13,150 bases of DNA, taken from positions 1 to 13,150 of the forward strand of contig JAVBMF010000040.1 in assembly GCA_031552735.1 (NCBI GenBank), read 5' to 3'. Shown here piece after piece: positions 1-6,264 of the stretch. Below the pieces are notes generated by a model that saw only the letters and a program-made list of their open reading frames with translations, ran no database searches and was not told the origin of the DNA. The stretch's first letter is position 1. Every line of letters begins with the position of its first letter. The translations under genes were made by a program, and so were the position numbers. The stretch comes from JAVBUY01 sp031552735. GTDB lineage: Bacteria > Bacillota > Clostridia > Christensenellales > Aristaeellaceae.

Positions 1-92
1 GGTGTAGATCCGCTGCCGCCGCCGCTTCCTCGCACCAACCGGAAGCTCTCTGCAGGCTGTTAGGCCGCGTTTTGTCCCCATCCTCGCGTGTT
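1..92 (-). promoter_or_regulatory. T-box leader, 5' part (cut by window edge), possibly tyrosine-specific
   Basis: Read on the minus strand, the RNA would start near base 92 and run leftward out of the window. It shows the hallmarks of T-box Stem I: a GATGGGGAC block near the 5' end, the AGAGAG element (bases 46-51), and directly after it a hairpin with stem CTTCC/GGAAG (41-45 and 25-29) and loop GGTTGGTGCGA (30-40). T-box leaders sense uncharged tRNA and control aminoacyl-tRNA synthetase, amino-acid biosynthesis or transport genes. Near the edge the sequence GGATC-TAC-ACC fits the usual specifier layout, a triplet followed by ACC, which would make TAC (Tyr) the specifier at bases 4-6. That reading is an inference, because the closing strand of Stem I and the antiterminator are outside the window. 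A tyrS-like gene to the left is the best guess. Confidence 0.8.
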
Positions 93-98
93 GCAGAC

Positions 99-127
99 AG
101 TATAGCGGCAAGGCGTGCGGCTGTCAA
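99..127 (-). promoter_or_regulatory. Consensus sigma-A promoter for the T-box transcript
   Basis: On the minus strand TTGACA (bases 127-122) is followed by exactly 17 bases and TATACT (104-99). This is a near-perfect housekeeping promoter. The -35 box overlaps the TGA stop codon of the EamA gene (126-124). The expected start, near base 92, gives an RNA that begins just before the T-box elements. Confidence 0.85.
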
Positions 128-1035
128 CTGGTTTTTTTCGCGCGTCCGGGCAGATTGGTGATGATCAGGCTGAGCGCGATCAGCGCGCCGCCCGCAAGCT
201 GCATGGGCGCGATGGTCTCGCCCAGGATCAGCACGCCGCCGATGACCGCGGCGATCGGATTGATATTGATAAACAGCGACGCGGTGAACGGCCCGACCGC
301 GCTGAGCGCCTCAGCATAGAGAAAGTAGCACAGCGCCGAGCAGATCACCGCCAGCGCGGCCACGCACACCCAGCCCAGCATTGGAATCGGCACCCAGCGC
401 GCCCTCTCGCCCAGCGCAAAGGGGATCAGCGTCACCATGCCGATCACCGCCTGCCAGCCGGTCAGTGTCAGGCTGCTGTACTTGCCGCGCAGTTTGTCGA
501 TGATCTGGATGTAGGCGACCCAGCACAGGCAGCAGCACAAGACAAGCAGGTTGCCCTTCAGGCTGCCCGCGCCCTCGAGCCCGCCCGCGCCAAACCGGAT
601 CACCAGGAACACGCCCAGCATTGACAGCACGACACAGATCCAGCGCATCCATCCGGCGCGCTGGCGCAGAAAAATGGCGCTGTACACCAGCGAGAAGATC
701 GGGATGGCGGCCAGAATCAGCGACGCGGTGGACGCCGTGGTGTAGAGCATGCCAGTGTATTCGAAGAAGTAATACAGCGTGACGCCGAACAGCGCCGACA
801 GCACCAGCCACAGCCAATCAGCGCGCGCGATGCGCGGCAGCTTGCCGCCCTTTTGCATGAGCGGCAGCAGAATGATGGTGGTGAGGATATAGCGCGCGCA
901 GGCCAGCGTCATCGGCGGCAGGCCGGCGGTGAGCACGAACTTGGACGCGATAAAGGACAAGCCCCAGCAGATATTGACAAAGAGCAGCATGATCATGCCC
1001 AGGGCGCGGGACGGGCGGAAAGCGGATGGTTGCAT
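124..1035 (-). CDS. EamA/DMT-superfamily transporter
   Basis: This 303-residue integral membrane protein has about ten hydrophobic helices in two repeats of roughly 130 residues (about 13-146 and 160-296), the layout and length of EamA (DMT superfamily) carriers. The second repeat contains the family-typical stretch NINPIAAVIGGVLILGETI. Family members export or take up small metabolites such as amino acids, but the substrate here cannot be read from sequence. The ATG at 1035 has a GAGGT element upstream. It lies 21 bases after the stop of the two-TM protein gene, so the two are probably co-transcribed. No terminator is seen after the stop; instead the T-box promoter overlaps the gene end. Confidence 0.9.
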   Translation of the reverse strand: MQPSAFRPSRALGMIMLLFVNICWGLSFIASKFVLTAGLPPMTLACARYILTTIILLPLMQKGGKLPRIARADWLWLVLSALFGVTLYYFFEYTGMLYTTASTASLILAAIPIFSLVYSAIFLRQRAGWMRWICVVLSMLGVFLVIRFGAGGLEGAGSLKGNLLVLCCCLCWVAYIQIIDKLRGKYSSLTLTGWQAVIGMVTLIPFALGERARWVPIPMLGWVCVAALAVICSALCYFLYAEALSAVGPFTASLFININPIAAVIGGVLILGETIAPMQLAGGALIALSLIITNLPGRAKKTS

Positions 1036-1056
1036 GCGGTGTACCTCGTATCGTGT

Positions 1057-1569
1057 TTATCGGTCGTCGTAGTCGGCGGGCGCCATGGGGCGCTGGTCGA
1101 TCACTTCGACGTAGTATTTCTTGGGGTTGTATGGCTCGACCCACACGCGCGCGGTAAAGTACGTGGGATCTTCGAGCAGGTTGTATTCCCACAGGTTCTT
1201 GGACTTGACCAGGTGCACTGAGCCGCTGCTATCCTTGTAGCGGCACTCGAGCACCAGCGGGCTCTTGCCGTTGGTTTGCACAAAGGAATTGTAGTACGCG
1301 CGGGTGATCTCGGCGTCGTAGGGTGTGCCTTCGCGCATCATGCGCGCGGCAAAGTGGCGCTGGCCGCGATCGGCGAACACAAAGATCAGGCCGAGGATCA
1401 GGAAGATCGCGCCCATGCCCGTGAAAATCGCGCCGCCGATGAGCTGATCCTCGCTGTACGGTCCGCCGCTGAGTGAGATCAGCGCGATGGCGCCCAGCAT
1501 CACAAACGGCGCGCCGATCAAAGAGAAAATCAGGCCGATGAGCCGCAAAACTTTGTTGCCTGGCTGCAT
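1057..1569 (-). CDS. Two-TM membrane protein, DUF3592-like
   Basis: This 170-residue protein has two hydrophobic helices (about 7-32 and 43-66) followed by a polar, probably beta-rich domain (about 80-158) carrying YDAEIT, LECRYKDSSG and KKYYVEV. The pattern resembles DUF3592-type membrane proteins, which are common in Bacillota and have no established function. The reading frame stays open to 1977, but the start is placed at the ATG at 1569. A strong AGGAGG lies 8 bases before it, and the upstream extension is antisense to the phosphate transporter. It is the first gene of a leftward pair with the EamA transporter and is divergent from the Na/Pi cotransporter. The family assignment is from pattern memory; that this is a real gene is well supported. 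Confidence 0.8.
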   Translation of the reverse strand: MQPGNKVLRLIGLIFSLIGAPFVMLGAIALISLSGGPYSEDQLIGGAIFTGMGAIFLILGLIFVFADRGQRHFAARMMREGTPYDAEITRAYYNSFVQTNGKSPLVLECRYKDSSGSVHLVKSKNLWEYNLLEDPTYFTARVWVEPYNPKKYYVEVIDQRPMAPADYDDR

Positions 1570-1576
1570 GAGAATT

Positions 1577-1621
1577 CCTCCTGTGCAATGAATCCATATC
1601 AGTATACGACATTTTTGCACA
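1577..1621 (-). promoter_or_regulatory. Likely promoter of the DUF3592-like/EamA pair
   Basis: A TATACT -10 box (1606-1601 on the minus strand) sits about 32 bases before the ATG at 1569. No good -35 box is found at 16-18 bases, so the promoter may be weak or activator-dependent. TTGCACA (plus strand 1615-1621) lies just upstream of the -10 box, and its inverse CTGTGCAA (1581-1588) lies in the expected leader, abutting the AGGAGG ribosome binding site. Confidence 0.45.
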
Positions 1622-1639
1622 AAGCACCAGCAATCTACA

Positions 1640-1668
1640 TTGACAGGACGCAATGGATTTCTTACAAT
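1640..1668 (+). promoter_or_regulatory. Consensus sigma-A promoter of the Na/Pi cotransporter operon
   Basis: TTGACA (1640-1645), a 17-base spacer and TACAAT (1663-1668) form a near-consensus promoter. The expected start is near 1675, giving a leader of roughly 57 bases before the ATG at 1732. Confidence 0.85.
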
Positions 1669-1694
1669 GATTTGTGATAGCATGAAAGGAAGGA

Positions 1695-1720
1695 CTGTGC
1701 AACAAAGACGGTTTGCACAG
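1695..1720 (+). promoter_or_regulatory. Inverted repeat in the leader, touching the ribosome binding site
   Basis: CTGTGCAA (1695-1702) and TTGCACAG (1713-1720) are perfect 8-base inverse repeats separated by 10 bases. The last two bases of the right arm are also the first two of the AGGAGG ribosome binding site (1719-1724). It can act as an RNA hairpin limiting translation or as a protein-binding dyad. The same half-sites recur in the divergent leader. Confidence 0.5.
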
Positions 1721-1731
1721 GAGGAACGAAA

Positions 1732-3357
1732 ATGGAAACAATGATCTTTGGACTCATGGGTGGCCTGGGCTTGTTCCTGTTCGGTATGAAAATGATGGGC
1801 GACGGCCTGGAGCGCGTCGCGGGGGACAAGCTGCGCGGGCTGCTGAACGTGCTGACGAGAAACCGCCTGCTGGGCGTGCTGGTCGGCGCGGGCTTTACGA
1901 TGCTCATCCAATCTTCGTCGGCCACCACGGTGATGGTGGTCGGCTTTGTCAACGCCGGACTGATGAATCTGCTGCAAGCCACCGGCGTCATCATGGGCGC
2001 CAACTTCGGCACGTCGATCACCGCGCAGTTGGCGGCGTTCCGCTTAAATGAGGTCGCGCCGGTCGCGCTGCTCATCGGCGTCGTGATGATGCTGTTCTTC
2101 AAGCGCTCGATGACGCAGCGCATCGGCACGGTCATCGCCGGTTTCGGCATTCTGTTTGTCGGCATGGATCTGATGAGCAAGGCGATGGCGCCGCTGCGCA
2201 CCGATCCGGGCTTCACGAACCTGATGCACACTGTCGCCACCCATCCCCTGCCCGCGCTGCTCACCGGCGTGGTGGTTACCTGCATCATCCAGAGCTCGTC
2301 GGCGTCGATCGTGCTGGTGCAGCTATTGGCGCAGCAGGGGCTAATCTCGCTGGAGATGTCGCTGTATATTTGCCTGGGCTGCGCCATTGGCACCTGTATT
2401 ACCGCGATGCTGGCCTCCATCGGCACAACGCGTACCGCGCGCCGCGCGGCGGTGGTGCATCTGCTGTACAACATTTTCGGCTCGACGCTGATGGCCATTG
2501 CGCTGCAATTTATCCCGCTGGCCGACTGGGTGCGCGCGCTGCCCGGCGAGCACAACGTGATGCGCGAAATCGCCAACGCGATGATGATCATGAAGCTTAC
2601 AGAAGTGCTGCTCTTCTTTCCCTTCGCCGACCTGCTGGCAAAGCTTGCCTGCCGCATCATCCCCGGCGAGGATGCCGCGCCCGAAGAGAACCGCGTCTAC
2701 TACCTCGACCCGCGCATCATCAGCCAGCCGCCTATCGCGGTGGCGCAGGCGGTCAAGGAGGTTGACCGCATGGGCATGGTCGCCATCGAAAATCTGGCGC
2801 GCGCGATGCGCGGCTTTATGCATACGGACTTGAGCGAGTCGGATACCATCATGCGCAACGAGGCGCTGACCAATTATCTGAACCACGAGATCACCAAGTA
2901 TTTGGTGCGCATCAGCCAGGAGGACCTGAACCCCAAGGATTCGGCGCTGGTCGGTACGCTGTACCATGTGATCAACGACTTGGAGCGCGTTGGCGACCAC
3001 GCCGAGAACGTGCTGGAATACACGCAGAGCATGCATACCGAGGGCATCAAATTCTCTGAGCAGGCGATGCAAGAGCTGCGCGACATGTACAACCGCGTGC
3101 ATCGAATCCTGCTTGCCGCGATGGATACATTCCGCACGCGCGACGCGGATGGTCTGGGCGATATCCACGACCAGGAGGAACTGGTGGACGAAGAGGAGAA
3201 GCGCTTGCAACAGGCGCACATTGACCGCCTGAACGCAGGGCAATGCACCGCGCGCGCCGGGATGATCTTCTCGGATTTGCTCAGCAACCTAGAGCGCGTG
3301 GCTGACCACGCGACCAACATCGCTTTCTCGATCACCACGGAGGGTGAGCCGGGCTGA
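1732..3357 (+). CDS. Na+/phosphate cotransporter with C-terminal PhoU-like domain
   Basis: This 541-residue protein couples sodium entry to inorganic phosphate uptake at the cell membrane. The membrane part (about 1-305) contains the inverted repeat typical of Na_Pi_cotrans proteins, with a QSSSATT motif at 60-66, a second QSSSAS motif at 187-192, and the glycine-rich GANFGTSIT and GCAIGTCIT segments after each. The cytoplasmic tail (about 335-535) is a PhoU-like helical bundle with two metal-site-like motifs, NDLERVGDHAENV (415-427) and LSNLERVADHATNI (517-530). Length and order match the bacterial NptA/YjbB-type family. The ATG at 1732 has AGGAGG 7 bases upstream. It leads an operon with the 72-residue membrane protein and the secreted protein that follow. 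The PhoU tail probably regulates transport, which is inferred from the family. Confidence 0.95.
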   Translation: METMIFGLMGGLGLFLFGMKMMGDGLERVAGDKLRGLLNVLTRNRLLGVLVGAGFTMLIQSSSATTVMVVGFVNAGLMNLLQATGVIMGANFGTSITAQLAAFRLNEVAPVALLIGVVMMLFFKRSMTQRIGTVIAGFGILFVGMDLMSKAMAPLRTDPGFTNLMHTVATHPLPALLTGVVVTCIIQSSSASIVLVQLLAQQGLISLEMSLYICLGCAIGTCITAMLASIGTTRTARRAAVVHLLYNIFGSTLMAIALQFIPLADWVRALPGEHNVMREIANAMMIMKLTEVLLFFPFADLLAKLACRIIPGEDAAPEENRVYYLDPRIISQPPIAVAQAVKEVDRMGMVAIENLARAMRGFMHTDLSESDTIMRNEALTNYLNHEITKYLVRISQEDLNPKDSALVGTLYHVINDLERVGDHAENVLEYTQSMHTEGIKFSEQAMQELRDMYNRVHRILLAAMDTFRTRDADGLGDIHDQEELVDEEEKRLQQAHIDRLNAGQCTARAGMIFSDLLSNLERVADHATNIAFSITTEGEPG

Positions 3358-3380
3358 TAGGCTGTCCGAGGGAAGCAAAG

Positions 3381-3413
3381 CGGCGGGTGATGCGTTGTAT
3401 CATCAGAGCGCCG
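3381..3413 (+). other. Intercistronic hairpin without U-tract
   Basis: CGGCG (3381-3385) pairs with CGCCG (3409-3413), and inside that TGATG (3388-3392) pairs with CATCA (3401-3405) around an 8-base loop. No run of T follows, so it is not a terminator. It may be a processing or mRNA-stability element between the transporter and the small membrane protein gene. Confidence 0.35.
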
Positions 3414-3429
3414 AAGGGAGGGAACTGGC

Positions 3430-3648
3430 ATGCGCGATCCGATTGAGCGCACGCACGCGGGATTCCGCGTGGCGGCAGGCGTGTTCGATTTCTTTGGCGT
3501 GGCGCTGGCGACGGTGTGCATCATTGGCCTGATGGTCATCATGGCCAGCCTATACAGTTGGCTGCGCCAGGATTTGAACACCACTTTTGCCGACATTGGG
3601 AAGAACCTGAATGAGGCGGTTGTGATTGAAGTGACCGCAAATCCATAA
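3430..3648 (+). CDS. Small single-TM membrane protein, function unknown
   Basis: This 72-residue protein has a charged N-terminus, one long hydrophobic helix (about 18-44) and a short polar C-terminal tail. I do not recognise a family. It is judged real because GGGAGGG lies about 8 bases before the ATG, the gene fills an otherwise empty gap of an operon, and a second well-started gene follows 18 bases after its stop. Position in the phosphate-transporter operon hints at a membrane accessory role, but nothing in the sequence proves one. Confidence 0.7.
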   Translation: MRDPIERTHAGFRVAAGVFDFFGVALATVCIIGLMVIMASLYSWLRQDLNTTFADIGKNLNEAVVIEVTANP

Positions 3649-3666
3649 AGCCGGGAGGTCGCGAAC

Positions 3667-4356
3667 ATGCGAAAAGCCTTTGTCATCGTGCTGGTGCTCG
3701 CCCTGACATTTTGTGGATCCGCCCTCGCGGAGGACCCGGCGGCGATTCTTGCCCAGGCGGCAGAGACCATGAGCGCAGTGAAGAACATGACCATCGAAGG
3801 TGTACTCGCTGTCAAGTTTGGCGGGTGGAGCATGGACATCACGATGACCATGCTGTCGTTCACGGACCCCGACAGACTCCAAGCGGAGCTGCACGATCCG
3901 GCGGGTAGCGACGTTGAGCTGTACTTGGAGCAGACCGACGGGCAGATGATGGCGTATGTTCATGTGGATGAGCAATGGTCTGTGATGCCTGTCAGCACGC
4001 CCGAGGAAGCCCTGCGTACGGTGCAGATGCCCTCCGCCGCGGCCATGCTGAGGCAGGCGCAGACCATGCAGCGGCTGCAGATAGATGGCGAAGAGGACGT
4101 GGATGGAAAGACCTGCTACAAGATATCCGGCGTGGTGGAGACGCCCGCGCAGGGGACCCTCCCGGCGGTACGGATGCCAATGATGGTCTACATCACCAAG
4201 GAGGATCACATGGTGCTGCGCGCGGCGAGCAGCGCGTCCGTGGATTATCACGAACAGGAAATGAGCACGACCACCACGATGGACTTCAAGGATTTTAACG
4301 CCACTGCGGACTTTGTGATTCCTGCGGAGGCCAAGGCCGCTGTGCCCGGTGCGTAA
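3667..4356 (+). CDS. Secreted LolA/LppX-like protein (possible DUF6612 family)
   Basis: This 229-residue protein has a clear signal peptide: MRKAF, a hydrophobic core, and an ALA-ED cleavage site after residue 21. The mature part alternates short beta-like stretches: helix AILAQAAETMSAVKNM, then MTIEGVLAVKFGG, LYLEQTDGQMMAYVHVDEQW, CYKISGVVE and a tail with MDFKDFNATADFVIPAEA. This rhythm resembles the LolA/LppX/LprG-like fold and DUF6612 proteins of Gram-positive bacteria, which bind lipids or have no known role. A cysteine at residue 16 does not form a proper lipobox, so soluble secretion or surface retention is more likely than lipid anchoring. GGGAGG precedes the ATG. It is the last gene before a terminator. 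The family call is tentative. Confidence 0.75.
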   Translation: MRKAFVIVLVLALTFCGSALAEDPAAILAQAAETMSAVKNMTIEGVLAVKFGGWSMDITMTMLSFTDPDRLQAELHDPAGSDVELYLEQTDGQMMAYVHVDEQWSVMPVSTPEEALRTVQMPSAAAMLRQAQTMQRLQIDGEEDVDGKTCYKISGVVETPAQGTLPAVRMPMMVYITKEDHMVLRAASSASVDYHEQEMSTTTTMDFKDFNATADFVIPAEAKAAVPGA

Positions 4357-4373
4357 ATTCGGTCAAAATCAAG

Positions 4374-4401
4374 TGCCGCGATGCCATTGCGGCATTTTTT
4401 T
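4374..4401 (+). terminator. Intrinsic terminator of the phosphate-transporter operon
   Basis: TGCCGC (4374-4379) pairs with GCGGCA (4389-4394) around a 9-base loop and is followed by seven T (4395-4401). It lies 17 bases after the stop of the secreted protein gene. The T-tract falls where the -35 box of the next promoter would be. Confidence 0.8.
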
Positions 4402-4414
4402 GTGCGCGGATTTG

Positions 4415-4431
4415 TGCTATACTGTGCACAG
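4415..4431 (+). promoter_or_regulatory. Extended -10 promoter of the glycosylase pair with CTGTGCACAG palindrome
   Basis: TGC-TATACT (4415-4423) is an extended -10 element. The -35 region at 17 bases is only the terminator T-tract, so the promoter probably relies on the TGn motif. CTGTGCACAG (4422-4431) is a perfect 10-base palindrome overlapping the -10 edge and the expected start of transcription, a position suited to a repressor. Confidence 0.6.
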
Positions 4432-4453
4432 ATGATCTGCGGAGGGGATGCGC

Positions 4454-5029
4454 GTGGAGGTTTCGTGGCCGACGCTGCTGACCGAGATCGCGGGCTGCGA
4501 GAAGTGCGGCCTGTGCAAGACGCGCACGCATGTCGTGCCCGGCGAAGGCGATCCACACAGCCTGCTGATGTTCGTCGGCGAGGGACCCGGCGCGCAAGAG
4601 GATGCCACCGGGCGGCCGTTTGTGGGCGCGGCGGGCCAACTGCTGGACAAGATGCTGGCCGCCATCCATCTAACCCGGCAGCAGGTGTATATCGCTAATG
4701 TGGTCAAGTGCCGACCGCCGCAGAACCGTGCGCCCGAACCCGCCGAGGCCGCTGCCTGCCTGCCCTATCTGCGCGCGCAGGTCGCGGTGATTAAGCCGCG
4801 CATCATTGTTTGTCTGGGCGCGACGCCCGCGCGGTATCTGCTGGGCGAGGACGCGCGCGTGACGCGCGATCGCGGCAAGTGGGTTGTGCGCGGCCATTAC
4901 CGCATGATGTGCACCTTCCACCCGGCAGCGCTATTGCGCGACCCGGCAAAAAAACGCCCGGCTTGGGAGGATTTTCAGGCGATTTCGGCCACACTACAGC
5001 ACATATCGCAATGCGAGGAGGAGCCATGA
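4454..5029 (+). CDS. Uracil-DNA glycosylase, family 4 (4Fe-4S type)
   Basis: The enzyme removes uracil from DNA, opening base excision repair. Counting from the GTG start (191 residues), the motif GEGPG is at 42-46 with PFVG at 55-58, NVVKCRPP at 82-89, and the HPA motif at 156-158. Four cysteines at about 15, 18, 86 and 102 have the spacing of family 4 Fe-S cluster ligands. An in-frame ATG lies 6 bases upstream at 4448, but GGAGG (4441-4445) is only 2 bases from that ATG and 8 bases from the GTG, so the GTG is preferred. The stop overlaps the start of a second glycosylase-like gene by four bases (ATGA), indicating translational coupling. Confidence 0.93.
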   Translation: MEVSWPTLLTEIAGCEKCGLCKTRTHVVPGEGDPHSLLMFVGEGPGAQEDATGRPFVGAAGQLLDKMLAAIHLTRQQVYIANVVKCRPPQNRAPEPAEAAACLPYLRAQVAVIKPRIIVCLGATPARYLLGEDARVTRDRGKWVVRGHYRMMCTFHPAALLRDPAKKRPAWEDFQAISATLQHISQCEEEP

Positions 5030-5628
5030 GCACGCCGATGGAGAAGTACCGCGAGGCATGCGGAAAGTTCTTTCAGGAGATTTTCGTGGGGCAGGATCGC
5101 GTGCTGGTCTTTGGCGAAGGCCCGGCGCGCGCGCGGCTGATGCTCATTGGCGAGGCGCCGGGCGAACAGGAAACGCTGGCGCGCAGACCGTTTGTGGGCA
5201 ACGCGGGCAAAAATTTGGATCAGTTTCTGGAAGCGGTTTCGTTTCAACGAGAACAACTGTATATCAGCAACGTGGTCAAGGTGCGTCCCACCAAGGTCAG
5301 CGCCAAAGGCCGTGTATCCAACCGACCGCCCAGCCGCGAGGAGATCGCGCTGTTTACACCCTGGCTGCTGCGCGAAATCGCGCTGGTACAGCCGCAGGCG
5401 CTGGTGACGCTGGGCAATGTGGCGCTGCGCGCCGTCACCGGCAAAAACCTGACCATTGGGCAGGCGCATGGGCAGTGGTTGGCGGTCGAGGGACTGGAGA
5501 TGCCGCTGTTTCCGCTCTATCACCCAGCCAGCGTGATCTACAACCGCGCGCTGGCCGATACCTATGCCGCCGACATGCGCGCGTTGGCCGCCAGTCTGCG
5601 CGAGCGGGAAGCCAAAGCCGACGTTTGA
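5026..5628 (+). CDS. Uracil-DNA glycosylase-superfamily protein lacking Fe-S cysteines
   Basis: This 200-residue protein shares the family 4 scaffold: GEAPGEQE at 42-49, RPFVGNAG at 54-61, NVVKVRPT at 82-89 and the HPASV motif at 166-170. It lacks all four cluster cysteines; its only cysteine is residue 12, and the cysteine after NVVK is replaced by valine. An insertion of about ten residues (roughly 90-101, KVSAKGRVSNRP) follows NVVK, where UDGX enzymes carry their KRRIH loop, but no histidine is present. It could be an active cluster-free glycosylase, a version with another lesion preference, or a DNA-binding relative. The ATG at 5026 has GAGGAGG upstream and overlaps the stop of the family 4 gene, so the two are made together. 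No terminator separates it from nfeD. Confidence 0.85.
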   Translation: MSTPMEKYREACGKFFQEIFVGQDRVLVFGEGPARARLMLIGEAPGEQETLARRPFVGNAGKNLDQFLEAVSFQREQLYISNVVKVRPTKVSAKGRVSNRPPSREEIALFTPWLLREIALVQPQALVTLGNVALRAVTGKNLTIGQAHGQWLAVEGLEMPLFPLYHPASVIYNRALADTYAADMRALAASLREREAKADV

Positions 5629-5680
5629 ACCGCGCGGATGTATGGTTGGGCGCGCAGGCATAGGCGCTGCACAAACCGCG

Positions 5681-5689
5681 TGTTATACT
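5681..5689 (+). promoter_or_regulatory. Extended -10 promoter of the nfeD-floA operon
   Basis: TGT-TATACT (5681-5689) is an extended -10 box with no good -35 box 17 bases upstream (TAGGCG). It lies 31 bases before the nfeD ATG, in the 92-base gap after the second glycosylase gene. Confidence 0.55.
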
Positions 5690-5720
5690 GTGCCCAAGTA
5701 ACGCGGGAGGAGCGGTTCAC

Positions 5721-6218
5721 ATGTTGGATTTCATTATTAACAATTTGCCCATCATTCTGTGCTTGGTGGCGGGCATGGGACTGATTGTGCTGGAGGTATT
5801 CCTGCCCGGCTTTGGCGTGCCCGGTATCTCCGGTATCGTGCTGTTGCTGACCGCCATTGGCATTACGCTGTACAACTATGGCGGGGTAGCCGCGCTGGGC
5901 ATGACCATTGTCATCATCGCGGTGTTGGCGGTGACGGTGTCTGTGTCGCTCAAATCCGCGTCGCACGGCGCGCTGTCGCGCTCGCCGCTGGTGCTCAAGG
6001 ATACCGAGGACACTGACGGCAAGCTGCTCTCCGCCGAGGACATGCAGCTCTTCCTTGGCAAAACCGGCAAGTCGCAGACCGTGCTGCGGCCGGTGGGCAT
6101 TGCGGAATTTGATGGCGTCCGCCTCAATGTGGTGACCGAGGGCGACTACATCCAGGTGGATGAGGCGGTGCACATTGTCCGCGTGGAGGGCAGCCGTATC
6201 GTGGTGCGCAAGGCGTAA
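5721..6218 (+). CDS. NfeD family membrane protein (short form)
   Basis: This 165-residue protein is a short NfeD, the usual partner of flotillin-like proteins in Bacillota. Three hydrophobic helices lie at about 9-27, 35-53 and 57-77, with the typical EVFLPGFGVPGISG between the first two. The C-terminal part (about 110-164) is a small beta-rich OB-fold-like domain ending in VRVEGSRIVVRKA. It lacks the N-terminal ClpP-like protease domain of long NfeD forms. NfeD proteins help organise membrane microdomains; the exact role is not settled. GGGAGGAG precedes the ATG. The floA gene follows after 46 bases. Confidence 0.9.
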   Translation: MLDFIINNLPIILCLVAGMGLIVLEVFLPGFGVPGISGIVLLLTAIGITLYNYGGVAALGMTIVIIAVLAVTVSVSLKSASHGALSRSPLVLKDTEDTDGKLLSAEDMQLFLGKTGKSQTVLRPVGIAEFDGVRLNVVTEGDYIQVDEAVHIVRVEGSRIVVRKA

Positions 6219-6264
6219 GCCTTGAAGATACAGACTTTTTACGAACTAAAAGGAGGAATTTCTC

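Noticed and set aside
1570..1977. N-terminal extension of the DUF3592-like protein to 1977
   Set aside because: It would be antisense to the phosphate transporter and its promoter; the internal ATG at 1569 has an ideal AGGAGG.
3388..3405. TGAT...ATCAT dyad resembling that at the substrate-binding protein promoter
   Set aside because: The spacing differs (7 versus 8 bases) and it forms part of a larger hairpin between genes; the similarity is probably chance.
3667..3729. Lipoprotein signal in the secreted LolA-like protein
   Set aside because: The cysteine at residue 16 is preceded by Phe and lies within the hydrophobic core; an ALA-ED type I cleavage site fits better.
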